64,000 nt of DNA from Chiridota heheva (GCA_020152595.1 JAIGNY010004328.1:53501-117500), one strand, 5' to 3'; counted from the first letter of the stretch, positions 1 to 11,175 are shown. Numbers and translations are program-made. Notes: a model not told the origin generated them from the sequence alone.

Positions 1-421
1 CCATTTTGTTGGATATGTTATACTTCCATATGTGTTCTATCAACATGCAAAGTATGAAGACTTTTGAAGATGGAACATTTGGAGAAATATCCTTGTGAAT
101 AATGTACATTCCGAGGTTGATTAAAAACTTGGGAATTATTTTGAAACCCAAATATTGACATGTAATGTCATGTACAGTTTAATAACCTAAATTTTTGAAT
201 TCAGCACCTCAAAAACACCCAGGTGCCAATTTTCAATGTAACGGGGTGCGGGAAACAAAAGTTATTTTGATTTTTCTTTGGCGATCAATTTCAAAATGGC
301 TGCCATGACGACAAAACTCGGTTTAAAAAATAGCTGATATTTAATCGTCCGTAACTTAAAAACGAATAAAGCTATGATGCTGAAACTTTCAGAGTATTAT
401 AGATGCATTATATATTACAAA
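1..421. other. Noncoding stretch, nothing recognised
   Basis: No credible reading frame, RNA gene or tandem repeat is seen. It lies downstream (minus-strand sense) of the broken THAP gene, where a DDE transposase domain would be expected, but no such domain can be read. Confidence 0.5.
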
Positions 422-1140
422 TTAGCTAAATTTGAAGCAAATCTGAGAGGGCGGGTTACATACCCTTGTTGAGTTGACATGGATTACCCCATCATTCTTT
501 TGTACAATATTTGATATGGCAAACCGATTCCCAGAGGAATTTAATTTCTTCAAAGATTTTGTTTTTTGTCTCAACTTCTTCACTTTGTCATTCAGGCCAT
601 TAATAGTCTTTGCCTTTTCGTGGCAGTTCGGACTGCCGGTCGAAAAGTATGAATGGTCCATTTCAGCATACCTGCATTTTTTCAAAGGAGGGTGACCACC
701 ATCTGGCTCAATGTTAAAAATGAGGTCTTCATGTGCAATTCACTTTCCGTTGTTTCGGGTGTAGCTGTCAGTCTCTCTTTTGGTTCGGTTTGTTTGAATT
801 CCCTTTTCCGCAGTGGCTTTTTGGGTGCTTTCCCTTTTTTTGATGTACTGGGGTTTGATGGATCATACCCCAATTTTTCTGTTGGGTCAGGATGGGCTAA
901 TGATGGCTGCCCATCAACAAAATGTTCCGAGCATATTCTGTCGTATTTGTAGGTACCCAGTTCTTTCCACCTTTACCTTTTCGGTTTACAAGTTTGATCC
1001 ATCTCTTCCTTGTTTCTGGGTCTTTGCTCTCAGTTGGGAATGGGATTACTCAAAAGGAGGCTTGCAGACACAGCTCCCAAAAAATTGTCCATGAATTTCG
1101 CACAATTGAGCTAACCACTTGTTTATTTTGAGCGTACTGT
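422..1140 (-). pseudogene. THAP zinc-finger protein remnant (transposase-type), frameshifted
   Basis: Read on the minus strand, pieces in three frames give a THAP finger followed by a basic linker and a short coiled coil. The first zinc ligands lie in a CVCKPPF-like segment near 1065-1085. Next come PFPTESKDPETRKRW (about 1000-1045) and a second ligand pair in RICSEHFVDG (about 905-940). A conserved GYD block follows, then a lysine-rich tail ending in a heptad-like KTINGLNDKVKKLRQKTKSL. One frameshift separates the W-P block from RICSEHF near 938, another lies near 725, and a stop interrupts the start of the finger. The order and motifs match the better preserved copy at 28667-29995, where the finger is fused to a DDE transposase. 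The DDE part is absent here, so this is a truncated, dead copy. A domesticated host THAP gene is possible but unlikely given the breaks. Confidence 0.75.
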
Positions 1141-1612
1141 TTGGGCAACCAAATATTGCACAAATTCTACCCATTGCAAAATGACCTGGAAAAAAAATAA
1201 GAAAGTCGAGCATAAATATCATCATTAAAAATGAGTTTCAAAACATGAAGAATGGAACAATTCAAGTCCTTAATTCACACTCACATTGGCATTCACAGGA
1301 ATTAAAAAAAATAATTGGGATTTGAATAGTTTTCATGATCTCAGTATGCAATGGCGAGGTTGTGAGTTTAAAGCCACCCTTGATATATGATAAAAAAAAT
1401 TATCATTTTACAGAGTCTAAAGACCATCTTTACGCATCATTTTCGGCCGCCTTGGTAGTTGTGGATAACCCTCTGCAAAGAATATTCATGATAAAAATTG
1501 TCAATATGACAACTTTAACAGTACATGTAGATAATCTTTGCAACAAACTATGACCTTAGCTAAATTGTGGAAAAAAGAAGAAGAAAGAAATGTCACAAGC
1601 AAAGTAGTTTGT
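1141..1612. other. Noncoding stretch, nothing recognised
   Basis: AT-rich sequence with only short spurious frames. No repeat family or splice-supported exon is visible. Confidence 0.4.
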
Positions 1613-1835
1613 CAGGCCCGTAGCTAGGGGGGTGTATTGGGTGCGTTTGCACTCCCCCTCCCCACGGAGGTGCATTGGGTGCGTTCGCACTCCCCCCCTC
1701 CCCACGGACAGCTTGGTACCAATTTTGTGTACGCAAAAAGGGATACGCGCGAAGCTCGAAGCCTTTTTGGAGTACAAAAATTGGGCGATAGGCGGAATTT
1801 GCACCCCCTCACGGAAAATCCTGGCTACATGCCTG
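1613..1835. mobile_element. Small MITE-like element with imperfect terminal inverted repeats
   Basis: The left end CAGGCCCGTAGCTAGG and the reverse complement of the right end, CAGGCATGTAGCCAGG, match at 13 of 16 positions. TTTGT flanks both sides and may be a 5-bp target duplication. Inside, a unit of about 42 bp containing GGGTGCGTTTGCACTCCCC is repeated twice in tandem (about 1630-1712). There is no coding capacity. The CAG start would suit a hAT-type MITE, but 5 bp is short for that group, so the superfamily is left open. Confidence 0.5.
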
Positions 1836-2802
1836 TTTGTGTATTGGCAGCTTACATCAAGGTTTGATTAAAGATAGCTACTAGCTTAGTTATGGGTAGA
1901 CATTGGGATTCCCGTACAACCAGTCGGAGTAACTTCCTGCTGGGGGTTTTGAGATGTGGTCCCAAAAAGTTACAGTGAATCAACCTGTTGTCTCTCCATT
2001 CAATATCACACCAATGTTGTTTTCATAGACAGTTCTGCCATTATCAATTTAAATTGAATAACCGAAGCTTGGGTAATGACATGTATGCATATGATGTGAG
2101 TCTAGATAGTTACAACAAGAATGAACATCAGTTTAAACTTTAAAAATCCCAATGGTCAACTGTATGTTTTCAATAAATACAAATATAAAGTCAAGGAAAA
2201 ACAATCTGACAAAAATCAGTGAAATTGTTCTCAATATGTAAAAGAAAAGATTGAAAGGGTGGCTTATTCCTATCTCGAATTACTCCGTGATGATTCCAGT
2301 AAGAAATGCAAAGATTTTGCGTCAGTTATAGCCTAGGAGTAATAAGTACTAGGTAGGCCTAGGCCTGTATGGCCTGTTTTGGAAAATTTACTTCGTAGGC
2401 ACAGGTTTATGTTTTGAGACCTACGATTTAGAGCTAGCTATTTCCAACTTGCCGCTGAATTAATTGAAATAAAAAGTGTACACATTTTTCATGGCATACA
2501 TTTCCGATTCGTATGATTAGGATAACATTATAGAATATCAATTTAAAATGGCTTTGCGGAACCCAGAAAATATTAGGGCTTCGTTAGGAATCCCACTAGT
2601 AGTTCCGCGAAAACGTCAAAATCCAGTTGGATTTATCGTAACAAACCAGCAAAAATATCGTTAATCTATGGGCCCAATAACGTTGAGATTTCACCGGTGT
2701 GATATAAAAAAATAATTTCTTTACTTGCCACAACAATCATTTCAAGTAGAAAGTCACGAAACACGATGAAAACGGAGATTTGGTACAGCAGTCTTTTGTT
2801 TA
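1836..2802. other. Noncoding stretch
   Basis: Apart from AGGCCTAGGCCT-like motifs near 2355, no gene, RNA or repeat structure is recognised. Confidence 0.4.
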
Positions 2803-3249
2803 TTACTGATCCTCACAGTACACACAATAGCACTTACTGACTCGATCAATAACTTCGCCATTCATGACCACTTGACCTAAAAGGGAGAGGCCACGGATTA
2901 TAGTTGCGCATGCGTGTGAGGTATCTACGAACTCGCTTATTTCCTGTTTGGCTTCTCCTGCAAGATACTGCAGTGCCATCTCTGCTTGCTGGGGGGCTGG
3001 GGTCTTCCATGCATGCCACGCTGCTTTCAGGCAAGATATCCACTCGGGTAAAGATGGGTCATTTGCACTTGTGGGTTTGCCGATAAATGTGGGTATACGA
3101 AGATCCAATGGTACATATGCATACATTGTGACTAGGCCCGTTGTATCAAAATTTTGTGCCGAATCAGCGTCTGACTGTAGGTCTAATAAGTTTTCTTCCT
3201 GGAAGCTAGTCAATTTTAATCTAACCTTTGATAAATCATACCACTGCAA
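2803..3249 (-). pseudogene. Retroelement Gag-like fragment
   Basis: An open minus-strand frame of about 148 codons contains RIPTFIGKP, then LPEWISCLKAAWHAW, then MALQYLAGEAKQEI. A proline/aromatic lead, a tryptophan-containing helix and an 'L.GEA...I' helix are the layout of the capsid N-terminal region in Gag proteins of LTR retrotransposons and Gag-derived host genes. The upstream edge has a plausible splice acceptor (TATCACTTGCAG) near 3250, so this may be an exon. No zinc knuckle, protease or RT follows within the window. Capsid ancestry is inferred from pattern only. It could be a Gag-derived domesticated exon or simple debris. Confidence 0.4.
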
Positions 3250-3526
3250 GTGATAATTTGCGTGAAACTGACAAAATACTGAAGTCCATGTTGCTTCTTC
3301 ATGTGGGCTTTGAAATAAGTATTTCTTTTTGCCTATGGTTCGCCATTTGTGTTTTCACAAGTTTGCAAAAAATGTGCTGCAAGTATATTTTTTAAGTTCT
3401 ATGCCATTTCTAAACTGAAATAATGTTATTTTCCATCTTCTTATGTTGATTGCTAATTTTTATTTGTCAAGACTTTAATTCTGACTCAAATGATATTGCC
3501 TGGTCCCTTTAACTCCTTACAGAAAT
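3250..3526. other. Noncoding stretch
   Basis: AT-rich DNA between the Gag-like fragment and the palindrome array. Nothing recognised. Confidence 0.3.
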
Positions 3527-3830
3527 GGCGAGCGAGTTGCGAGCTCGTATTGAACCTCTTTGGCGAGCTCGTCAAAGTGTTAAAACGAGCTTGCGGCGAG
3601 CTTGCAATTGGAACCTTTACGAGCTAGTTAAGATGGCGAGCTTGTCAAATGGCGAGCTCGTCAAAATAGCGAGCTCATCCCAAGCTTGCCGCGAGCTGGT
3701 GGCTAGCTTGTCTCTGACGAGCTCGTGGCGAGCTCGTCTCTCTGATGAGCTCGTGGCGAGCTCGTCTCTCTGACGAGCTCGCAGCGAGCTGGTTTCTCAT
3801 CTTTTAACTTGACGAGCTAGTTTCTTGTGA
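3527..3830. repeat. Cluster of GAGCTC-centred palindromes
   Basis: Roughly a dozen GAGCTC or GAGCTTG/GAGCTAG cores are spaced 12-30 bp apart, for example GACGAGCTCGTGGCGAGCTC. Many are flanked by complementary bases so each unit can form a short hairpin. The units are imperfect and grade into single-copy DNA at both edges. The short open frame across it is compositional, not a gene. The design resembles the AGCTTGC/GCAAGCT array at 24196-25085. Confidence 0.6.
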
Positions 3831-5612
3831 CAAAGCACTTAACAGCAGCCTTTGCTTGTACTTTTTGGGTCAATCAAATTTACCTGGCAATAAACTGTAC
3901 CTAATAAAGACAAAGAAAGCTAGTATAATGCTTTAAGAAACATACTTTTATCTAATCTATGTAACCCTAAGAAGCTACTGCCAGGCCTGTGTTAATACCA
4001 AAAATAAAATCAGCAAAGAAGAAGAACAGAAACACTTTACTGTCAGTCTGTGGATATGTAATTTGTCGTAATTCAGACTTCAAAAATCTGAAACGATTTC
4101 AGGAAACAACACAATTTACAAACTAAGTACCGGTACTTTACAAAATAATTATCATGATACCCTATGCGAATGCACATACTAAAAAGTATTATTTGGTAGC
4201 GCCCCCGGCTGGTATCCTGGTTTTAGGCAGATGGTAGAAGTTCTGTCTCATCGGTAGAAATCCTGAAGAGCTGAAGAGCCATGCTGAAGAGAACCAAAAT
4301 AACACTTGTAAGTATCCTGACAATATAGTTTCCTAAAATATACAATGTCACAAATTCTTGCATAATAATCAATAAAATTCACATTTGAGGAATGGCAGGT
4401 GGTTTTATACATAGGCCTGACTAGTCTGATTCAAAAATGAAACAGAACTTTAAAGATGAATATTTCCTTCACACAATATTTTTTTCAATCCTTTCTATTT
4501 ACTCTTCATACAAGATACTGTAATGCATGACGACTGAACTAATCTTTTTACACTGTAAGCACCTTCCTCAAAAAGGCTCATATTTAACACTTGCTAATGT
4601 CATGTATGCCCCGAAAAATGCAAACAGGAAATCGGTTTTAAAAAGGAATGTAAAAATGCAAAAAGTAAACAATATTGTAGATTTTAGCTAAATTACTCGT
4701 TCTTAAATAATGTAGTAGTAGGGTATTGATGAAGAATACAAATTGTTTACGAAAGTGCAATGAGTAAAATTCAACATAAAATTCAACATAACTTATTAAT
4801 TTGGTTCTTAAAGTAAAAAGGTAACAAAAAATAAAATTGTGCGTAGTACAAACAAAAGCTAATTGTTACTGTCAGCTAAAATGAAACATACAGTACATCA
4901 ATACATTATTCATATTCATGAGTGTATATTGAAAACTTCAGCTTAAAACACCTGGCAATCTGGCAAAAAAAAAATAGACTTCAAAGATAATATACAATAT
5001 TATAGTTATAGTACTGTACTTGTTGAATGTGTGGTATAAAAATGAATATTATTTTGATAAATACAAAGGAGATTTCACACAAGAGATTTCATACATTGAT
5101 ATGAAAATACTGAAAGACGAATCATGTATGTTGATACTGTACACCAGAAAAAAATGTATGCTGGGCACCAACAAACATGATGAAAGCAACAATGTAGAAG
5201 CCTTTAGGAAATGAATACAAAAATCAAGGTACTTAAACAGTCGCCTTATAGTACTGTAAACAATATGTTCAACAATGTAAACGAACAGGCTAAGATTATC
5301 CAACTGGCTAGTGGCTACTTACTTTACTGGCTAAGTGTAAGGAATACTACATTATAGTTATTAGGAAAAAATAGACAACTTGCATAGAAAGAAATGAAAT
5401 CATACTGTAAAAGGTTAGAATATTTGAGTTGAGTTTTTGAAGTGGGATTTGTTAAGAAACTTGTTAACTTACATTTAATACCTGATGTTCAATCAAAATG
5501 TTTAAAAATCTTTCAGTAATAATATTTCTTTGTTTGAAATGTTAATTTGCATTGACTTTGGCTCGATGCTTTTTGGGCAGGAATAGTACTTACTGTACAT
5601 GTACAACACGCC
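3831..5612. other. Long noncoding stretch
   Basis: AT-rich DNA with small spurious frames. A short CTGAAGAG-rich repeat lies near 4263-4290. No exon, RNA gene or transposon end is convincing. Confidence 0.4.
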
Positions 5613-6482
5613 CTACTGTTTGTGGAATAACTCTATCAATTTGATGTCCAGAATATGATCCTCCGGCTCCCACGAGTTGTACTTACACCCCCAGCCCTTC
5701 CACTTTACAAAATAGTGTACTTTTCCATTGATTATTCTTTTTTGTATGATGCGGGCTACTTCATACACTGGACCCATGTCTTGAATGTCTTCGTTAACAG
5801 TGCTAATTCCAAAAGCTACCTTGGTTAAAAACTTAATGGCTCATCATCCTCGTCATAATTCTCATCAGGTTCCCTACTGCAGGATGGAATTTCTGGTAGG
5901 CCTATGTTTTCATTCCTCACAAGTTCTGTTGCTGAGGTTTCAGTATACATGATGTCACCTGTATGCTCTTTGTTGTCACTTTCTGTCTCCCTATTGGTAA
6001 ATGCAGCTGCCACATTGCTAGTTCTATCCTCCTCATTGTCAGCTCTCTCCACATTAACCCCTCCCTCCACATTTCTTTCAACCTCTGCATTCTCTTCACA
6101 TCACTTAAGTCTCCGCGTTTTCCCCTGTAATGGCTGGGCTAAAGCACAAAAGCTTTTCATGTGAGGTGGTACCTCTGCCATCTCCAGTGTGTAATCATCA
6201 GAAAGAATATCTATTTCTTTGGCGACACAATCAGGTTGAAGAGTTTCTTTCTTAAATCTATCACAGATTGACCCTGTTCCTCCAAATGTCATCTTGTTAT
6301 AGACTATGTCTTTAAACAACACAAAAACCTCACACCCACTAATAAGCCCAAGTTCATTCGCTTTTTTAAAAAGTGTTCTCATCCTCTTGCTCTTTTTCTT
6401 ATTTCTTGATTGAATTTTCTTTTCATATACCACTTTAACCTGTCCTGTGTGTTGACATTTCTTGGTACATGTAGTTTCTGAC
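5613..6482 (-). pseudogene. Exon with MADS-like domain, acidic linker and Polycomb-type chromodomain
   Basis: A strong acceptor (a run of T, then CCTCGTAG) sits just upstream of 6482 in minus sense. The exon begins with a short Cys-containing basic region. It then reads KKKSKRMRTLFKKANELGL and SGCEVFVLFKD (about 6330-6420), resembling the helix and first strand of MADS boxes (SRF/MEF2). A TGA at 6102-6104 interrupts the frame. The same frame continues as an acidic, Ser/Thr-rich linker ending DENYDEDDEPLSF. After a 1-nt shift at a T run (about 5828) it reads VYEVARIIQKRIINGKVHYF, VKWKGW, NSWEPEDHILD, then a stop at 5613-5615. That is a chromodomain close to the Polycomb/CBX type, with Tyr and two Trp where the methyl-lysine cage lies. 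One real stop and one frameshift make it a pseudogene, or else an assembly artefact. The chromodomain is firm; the MADS call is weaker. Confidence 0.6.
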
Positions 6483-7308
6483 CTACGAGGAAAAAAAAAA
6501 GGGTTACAGTAAAATATATTCTCAAATAAATTCATTTTAAACATATTTGCAATATTAATGAGAACGCTCTTGAGAAGAGTATTTTAATTCTGTAGTACAG
6601 TATCTGCAACACAACCAAATTCAAAGCTTGCCACTTTAATTTGAACTTGCATAAGAGAAAACTGAAATTATCTTTCCCTCTTCTTCTTTAAAACTCTTCA
6701 CACCCAGGTCACACTGAAAATTCCTTTCTTTATAACATTGAATTGTTTTCTTTGCAAGATAAATGTATTCTTTGATTTCTATTGATTTTTTTTTTTTTAT
6801 CCAGATATTCAACACAGAAAGAAATATTTTCAATTTTCTTAGCAAAACTCCAATATACCCAAAAGTTTGCATCTACAATATGACAACCGTACGTAACTTT
6901 CAGCAGCTGTGCCAGTAGGTCTCAAAAAGCAAAAATACAAACAAAAAAATATTCGTTTTCAAGATATTCATTTATTGAAAATGTAGTCACTTATTGATAT
7001 AAAATTTCTAAAATTAACAGGTAAAATAAGTAGCTTCGTGTTATTTTTCGCCATTTTTTGGGCCCAAACTTTAGGCCACTGAGTACACTCTAAATAATGT
7101 TAAACGCGTAGCCCATTTTATCAGTAAGAGTCATGTACATGTAAGACTGTGTACAGTGCATGTAGCTCATAGCAATAATGTAGTACACTACAGTTAGTAG
7201 TATAGTGAAGGACCAGAATTCAACCACCTCCAAATTTCAATTACTTGTAATGTTACCCTCCGAGACAGTCTGACAAAATTATTACAATTACCAATGCTTG
7301 GCCAACTT
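6483..7308. other. Noncoding stretch upstream of the MADS-like/chromodomain exon
   Basis: If the downstream exon belongs to a gene, its 5' exons should lie here or beyond in the minus direction. I see no convincing exon. The sequence is AT-rich, with a T-rich tract near 6788. Confidence 0.35.
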
Positions 7309-7722
7309 TCGAACCGTATATGAAAATTCCCTTTTTTTGACCTCGCGAATCTTTATTACATTTTTTTACTTTTTTACTCTAGGCCTACTCACATTTGCTG
7401 GAGACTCCTTTCTTTGTTTATAAGCCACAGTATTTGTTCTTTTTTTCTAATGAGATGTACAAACGATGGATTTTCTACCGACATTACAGTGTAAAAGCCC
7501 AACAAAAGCCCAATGCTGTCGTGACAGTAATGGGGTAGAAAATTTATCGCTTTTACATCTCATCGGGAAAAAAATAACAAATAGGCCTACTGTGGCTTAT
7601 TATAAACGAAGAAGGGAGTCTTCAGCAAATGTGAGGCCTAGGCCTAGAGTAAATAAATGTAATTAAGATTTGCCAGTGCTCAAAAAAAAGGAATTTTCAT
7701 ATACGGTTCAAAAATCGCGTTA
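7309..7722. repeat. Long imperfect inverted repeat (foldback), arms about 180-220 bp
   Basis: The left arm (about 7309-7490) starts CGAACCGTATATGAAAATTC and the right arm (about 7496-7722) is its reverse complement with small indels. Matching blocks run in order: CTCTAGGCCTA, CACATTTGCTG, AGACTCC, TTTATAAGCCACAGTA and GAGATGTA, ending in TTTTCTACC near the centre. The outer flanks stop matching. No transposase and no clear target duplication are seen. It could be a foldback transposon or a palindromic duplication, and a transcript through it would form a long hairpin. The small plus-strand frame inside (7466-7666) is incidental. Confidence 0.7.
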
Positions 7723-8891
7723 GAAAGTGACTTACAGCACCTTACCATAACGCTACATGTAGGAACACATATCCTACATAACAATTAACATGGTCAATAG
7801 CATTTAGGCCTAGCCTAGCCTAACGTTAGTAGCCTACAGTAAATTGAAGTTTGTGCACTGTTTATCTTTAAAAATTGTTAGAAGTATAATAATACACTTC
7901 GTATATTTACAACCTTATCGTAAATGATAACATCATTTAACTCACATTTTATAGTTAGGAATATCAGCAGAAGCGATTAGCGTAGGGGCCTACGGTACTA
8001 CAGCTAGGCCTACTGGCGTTTCGATGTTGAGTCTGAGTCTAGTCAGTAACGTCGTTGACCAGCTTCGCCATGGCATGTTCATAGGTGCTATACAGGAAAC
8101 GACTGATTCGAACCTAACTTTATGACGTGGTGCTCAGTATTAAGTATGCAAATTTGGAATTTACATACACTTTCACCTCTTTCGGAGAAAGCATTTTTTA
8201 TCCATAAGAGGGGATTCTACTGAACTGTTAATAGCAATGATCAATATCTCTCAAAATATGCCACAATGCGATCACACTCCTGGCATTATAATGCAAACCT
8301 AGCATTATGAATAAATTACACAAAACTTTATCAAAAAGAAATAATAATCTCACCTGAAGAGCCGTCCAAGAGGAAAATATGCTGGAGCACCAAGTGGCAG
8401 GTACAGATGTTGCAACAGGTTACACGAATACTTAAATTACTAGGTATTTTCCCCCACGAAATAATCTATATTCCTTACACGTGTACACCTAGGACTTGAC
8501 CCTGAGAAACCCCGATCAGAGCGAGAACAAAAGAAACGTGACCCATCTGCTCCCTACAGTGTATGTGGAAATTTACCTACCAAAAAGGTGGCGCTAGACT
8601 AAAAAATATATCGGTAACATACTATTAAACTGATGGCGCTTTAGTTTACGAGCCTACATCTATAAAAATGTTCTGTTTAGAACAAGGTGACGGAATGAAA
8701 GATGTGTTTAAGGGTGAAAGTGAATACCAAATATCACAATTTTCTAAACATAACAAGCACATTTCAAATAAATTTCAAATATTAAAAGTATTCTAAGGTA
8801 TGTGTAAGGCTTATATATAAAGCAAGATTTATGTTAAAGCAATCAGTTCATAAATCAAGTATACTGCTCCTCGCGCAGCATCTGTCAAGTT
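7723..8891. other. Noncoding stretch
   Basis: No gene recognised. Several AGGCCTA motifs occur near 7805 and 8000. Confidence 0.35.
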
Positions 8892-8973
8892 CTAAAATAG
8901 CATTCTGATGGGAAGCAGTCCTTCACTGTCATAGGTTGTTGCCCCTGCTGTTTCCTTTCTCTTGGCACAAATT
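8892..8973 (-). CDS. Possible short terminal exon
   Basis: Minus-strand sequence after a good acceptor (TTTCATTCTTTCAG) reads ICAKRKETAGATTYDSEGLL and six more residues, then a stop at 8892-8894. It lies downstream of the pogo transposase fragment in the same orientation, so it might be a last exon of that gene or of an unrelated one. The evidence is only the splice site and the open frame. Confidence 0.2.
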
Positions 8974-9053
8974 CTGAAAGAATGAAAATGTATATATATA
9001 AGAAACTGATTATGTTCCTACAAAAATGGAATCATGTTCATGACTTTGCTAGG

Positions 9054-9236
9054 CAGGGGTAGCACCAGTGGGGTACGTGGAGGGAGCATCGTCCCTAAGA
9101 CCTCCGGTCTAGCACCTCTACATCTGAATTACTTTATTGTCTGGAAAATTTACTGAAAACAAAAGGGGTGAAACCAGTGAGATTTATCTTAGCAGAGGCA
9201 ATTTACCTTCTCAGAGAAATCCTGGTGACACCCCTG
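9054..9236. mobile_element. MITE-like element, 183 bp, hAT-style ends
   Basis: The left end CAGGGGTAGCACCAG and the reverse complement of the right end, CAGGGGTGTCACCAG, match at 13 of 15 positions. The interior is noncoding. The CAGGG start suits a hAT-derived MITE, but the flanking 8-mers do not match, so either the target duplication has decayed or the assignment is wrong. Confidence 0.5.
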
Positions 9237-9335
9237 CTGCCAAAAAAGGCCATTTAGCAAATACTTTTCTATGATTAATCCTGCAGCTGGGAACCCTGAC
9301 TTCTCTGGCACAAACTGTTATCAATCTAAGGACCT

Positions 9336-9931
9336 CTAATTCTTCGGTATTTTTACCCCTTCAGCCAGGTAGATTAAACCAGGTAAGCAAAAACGCTGTG
9401 CAGGTTTGCTCAAAGATAAGCAATACATGACCAGCAAATGGGAACAAAAATGACACTTTTCCACTTGCCAACTGAACAAATTGAAGTTATATGAAGTGGG
9501 AGAACCTAAAAAAGATAAATTTGCAGAGAAAGGATCGGGTGTCTTTGCATAAATCCCTGGTACCAATCATACCCTGCCATTTTTTTCTCATTGTTGAAGC
9601 GATGTGGAATACCAGCTTCTACTGCCATTTCATACGTTAAATTACAAATTGCATTAATTCCTAGCCCAAAGCCCAGACTTTCCATCTCCTGGATGTACTT
9701 AAGTAACTTTGTTTTATCTTGGCGAGTAAAAACTGGGGGCCTTGTTGCTGGAGCATCATCTCGTATATCCTTACTTACTCGTTTTGCCAATGTAGATTTT
9801 GGAACACCAAACTGCTTAGCTGCTGCTCTGATTCCATACCGCTTCTCCTTTACTGCTAGGATGGCAGCACACATTGCTTCGGCTTTCCATTTTCCTTGAG
9901 TCAGTGTCCAACTTTTTCTCTTTCGGGGCAT
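9336..9931 (-). pseudogene. Pogo/Tigger-type transposase, N-terminal half
   Basis: Translation from the ATG at about 9931 begins MPRKRKSW, followed by a Psq-type helix-turn-helix (residues about 10-52) with YGIRAAAKQFGVPKSTLAKR. A CENP-B-type second HTH region follows (about 75-140) with GFGLGINAICNLTYEMA, AGIPHRFN and GYDWYQGFMQRHPILSL. These paired DNA-binding domains define pogo-like transposases and the host genes derived from them. After HPILSL the frame shifts (near 9510). The continuation ends AEGVKIPKN, a damaged counterpart of the DETG block that carries the first catalytic Asp; here that Asp is Ala. The rest of the DDE domain is missing. An earlier ATG at 9970 adds 13 unconserved residues. 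GTGGGACA-like repeats near 10090-10141 may be an end of the same element. Confidence 0.8.
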
Positions 9932-10694
9932 GTTAAGCTGAAAGACAGACTTAAGGAACCATAAATACACTTATAATACTCATATGACATTTACAATCAA
10001 TACATAATAAAAATTAATTCTGTTTATCTATTTTCATCTTGTTAAAATAAATACCACAGTGAAATAAGATAAAACATAACATAAATTACTTCGGTTGGGG
10101 TCTGTCCCACTTTCCCGAGGCATATGGGCTTAGTGGGACACCTCACAAATATTTGCGATAAATGTTTGCCATAATAATATGTACCCTAATTTAATGCTTT
10201 AAGTGAATAATTGTAATATAATTCTTCAAAATAACATAAATATTCTACCTAACAGTACATTGTAATTCATAAAAACCCATATCTTACACACCACCAGTAA
10301 CACTCATCACACATCCACACATCTGCAGGGCTTAATGTGCACGGCCAAAATAAACAATGTGCAGAAGCAAAATAGTGAACCCATTTTCAGAATCTATAAA
10401 TATTATGTATTCCCAAATTGAATAAAGATATACTTAATAATAATTGTACTCCATTTGCAAAATTTGTAACTTCTCTTTGAACTAAATTTAGCAAAAAATA
10501 AAAGAAATGTTGTATTAAAGTACAATGTTTTAAACAGTATGTCGTACATAAACTACAATGACGCCCGAAATTGACCTCAAACAATTTCAAAAATTTGTTA
10601 AATTTTGTACACAAACATTGTTAAACATTATCATTTTTACAGTCATTTTTACTAGATCATTTTATGTGAATGTATAGCCTAGAGCTGGGATAAT
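9932..10694. other. Noncoding stretch with a possible transposon end
   Basis: Between 10090 and 10141 there are inverted TGTCCCACTTTCCC and TAGTGGGACACC motifs, similar in style to the subterminal repeats of the pogo element at 12232-14377. The remainder is AT-rich with no recognised feature. Confidence 0.35.
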
Positions 10695-11175
10695 GTCTAT
10701 AGTCCCTCGTCTCATTGGTCCCCCGTCTCATTAGTCCCTCGTCTCATTGGTCCCCTGTCTCATTGGTCCCCCGTCTCATTGGTCCCCTGTCTCATTGGTC
10801 CCCTGTCTCATTGGTCCCCCGTCTCATTGGTTCCCCGTCTCATTGGTCACCCGTCTCATTGGTCCCCGTCTCATTGATCCCCGTCTCATTGGTCACCCGT
10901 ATCATTGGTCACCCGTCTCATTGGTCCCCTGTCTCATTGGTCCCCCGTCTCATTGGTCCCCGTCTCATTGGTTCCCGTCTCATTGGTCCCCGTCTCATTG
11001 ATCCCCGTCTCATTGGTCCCCGCCTCATCGGTCCCCGTCTCATCGGTCCCCTGTCTCATCGGGTCCCCGTCTCATCGGTCCCCGTCTCATCGGTCCTCCG
11101 TCTCATTGGTCCCCGTCTCATTGGCCTCCCGTCTCATTGGCCCCGTCTCATTGGCCCCGTCTCATTGGCCCCACA
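10695..11175. repeat. Minisatellite, 15-16 bp unit CCCCGTCTCATTGGT
   Basis: About 30 tandem copies with unit-length variation from 14 to 17 bp. Toward the 3' end the ATTGG core changes to ATCGG, then ATTGGC. The three overlapping open frames here (up to 154 codons) arise only because the monomer lacks stops; they are not genes. Confidence 0.95.

Noticed and set aside
1556-1871. Several short overlapping frames on both strands
   Set aside because: They fall within the GC-rich MITE and its internal tandem duplication.
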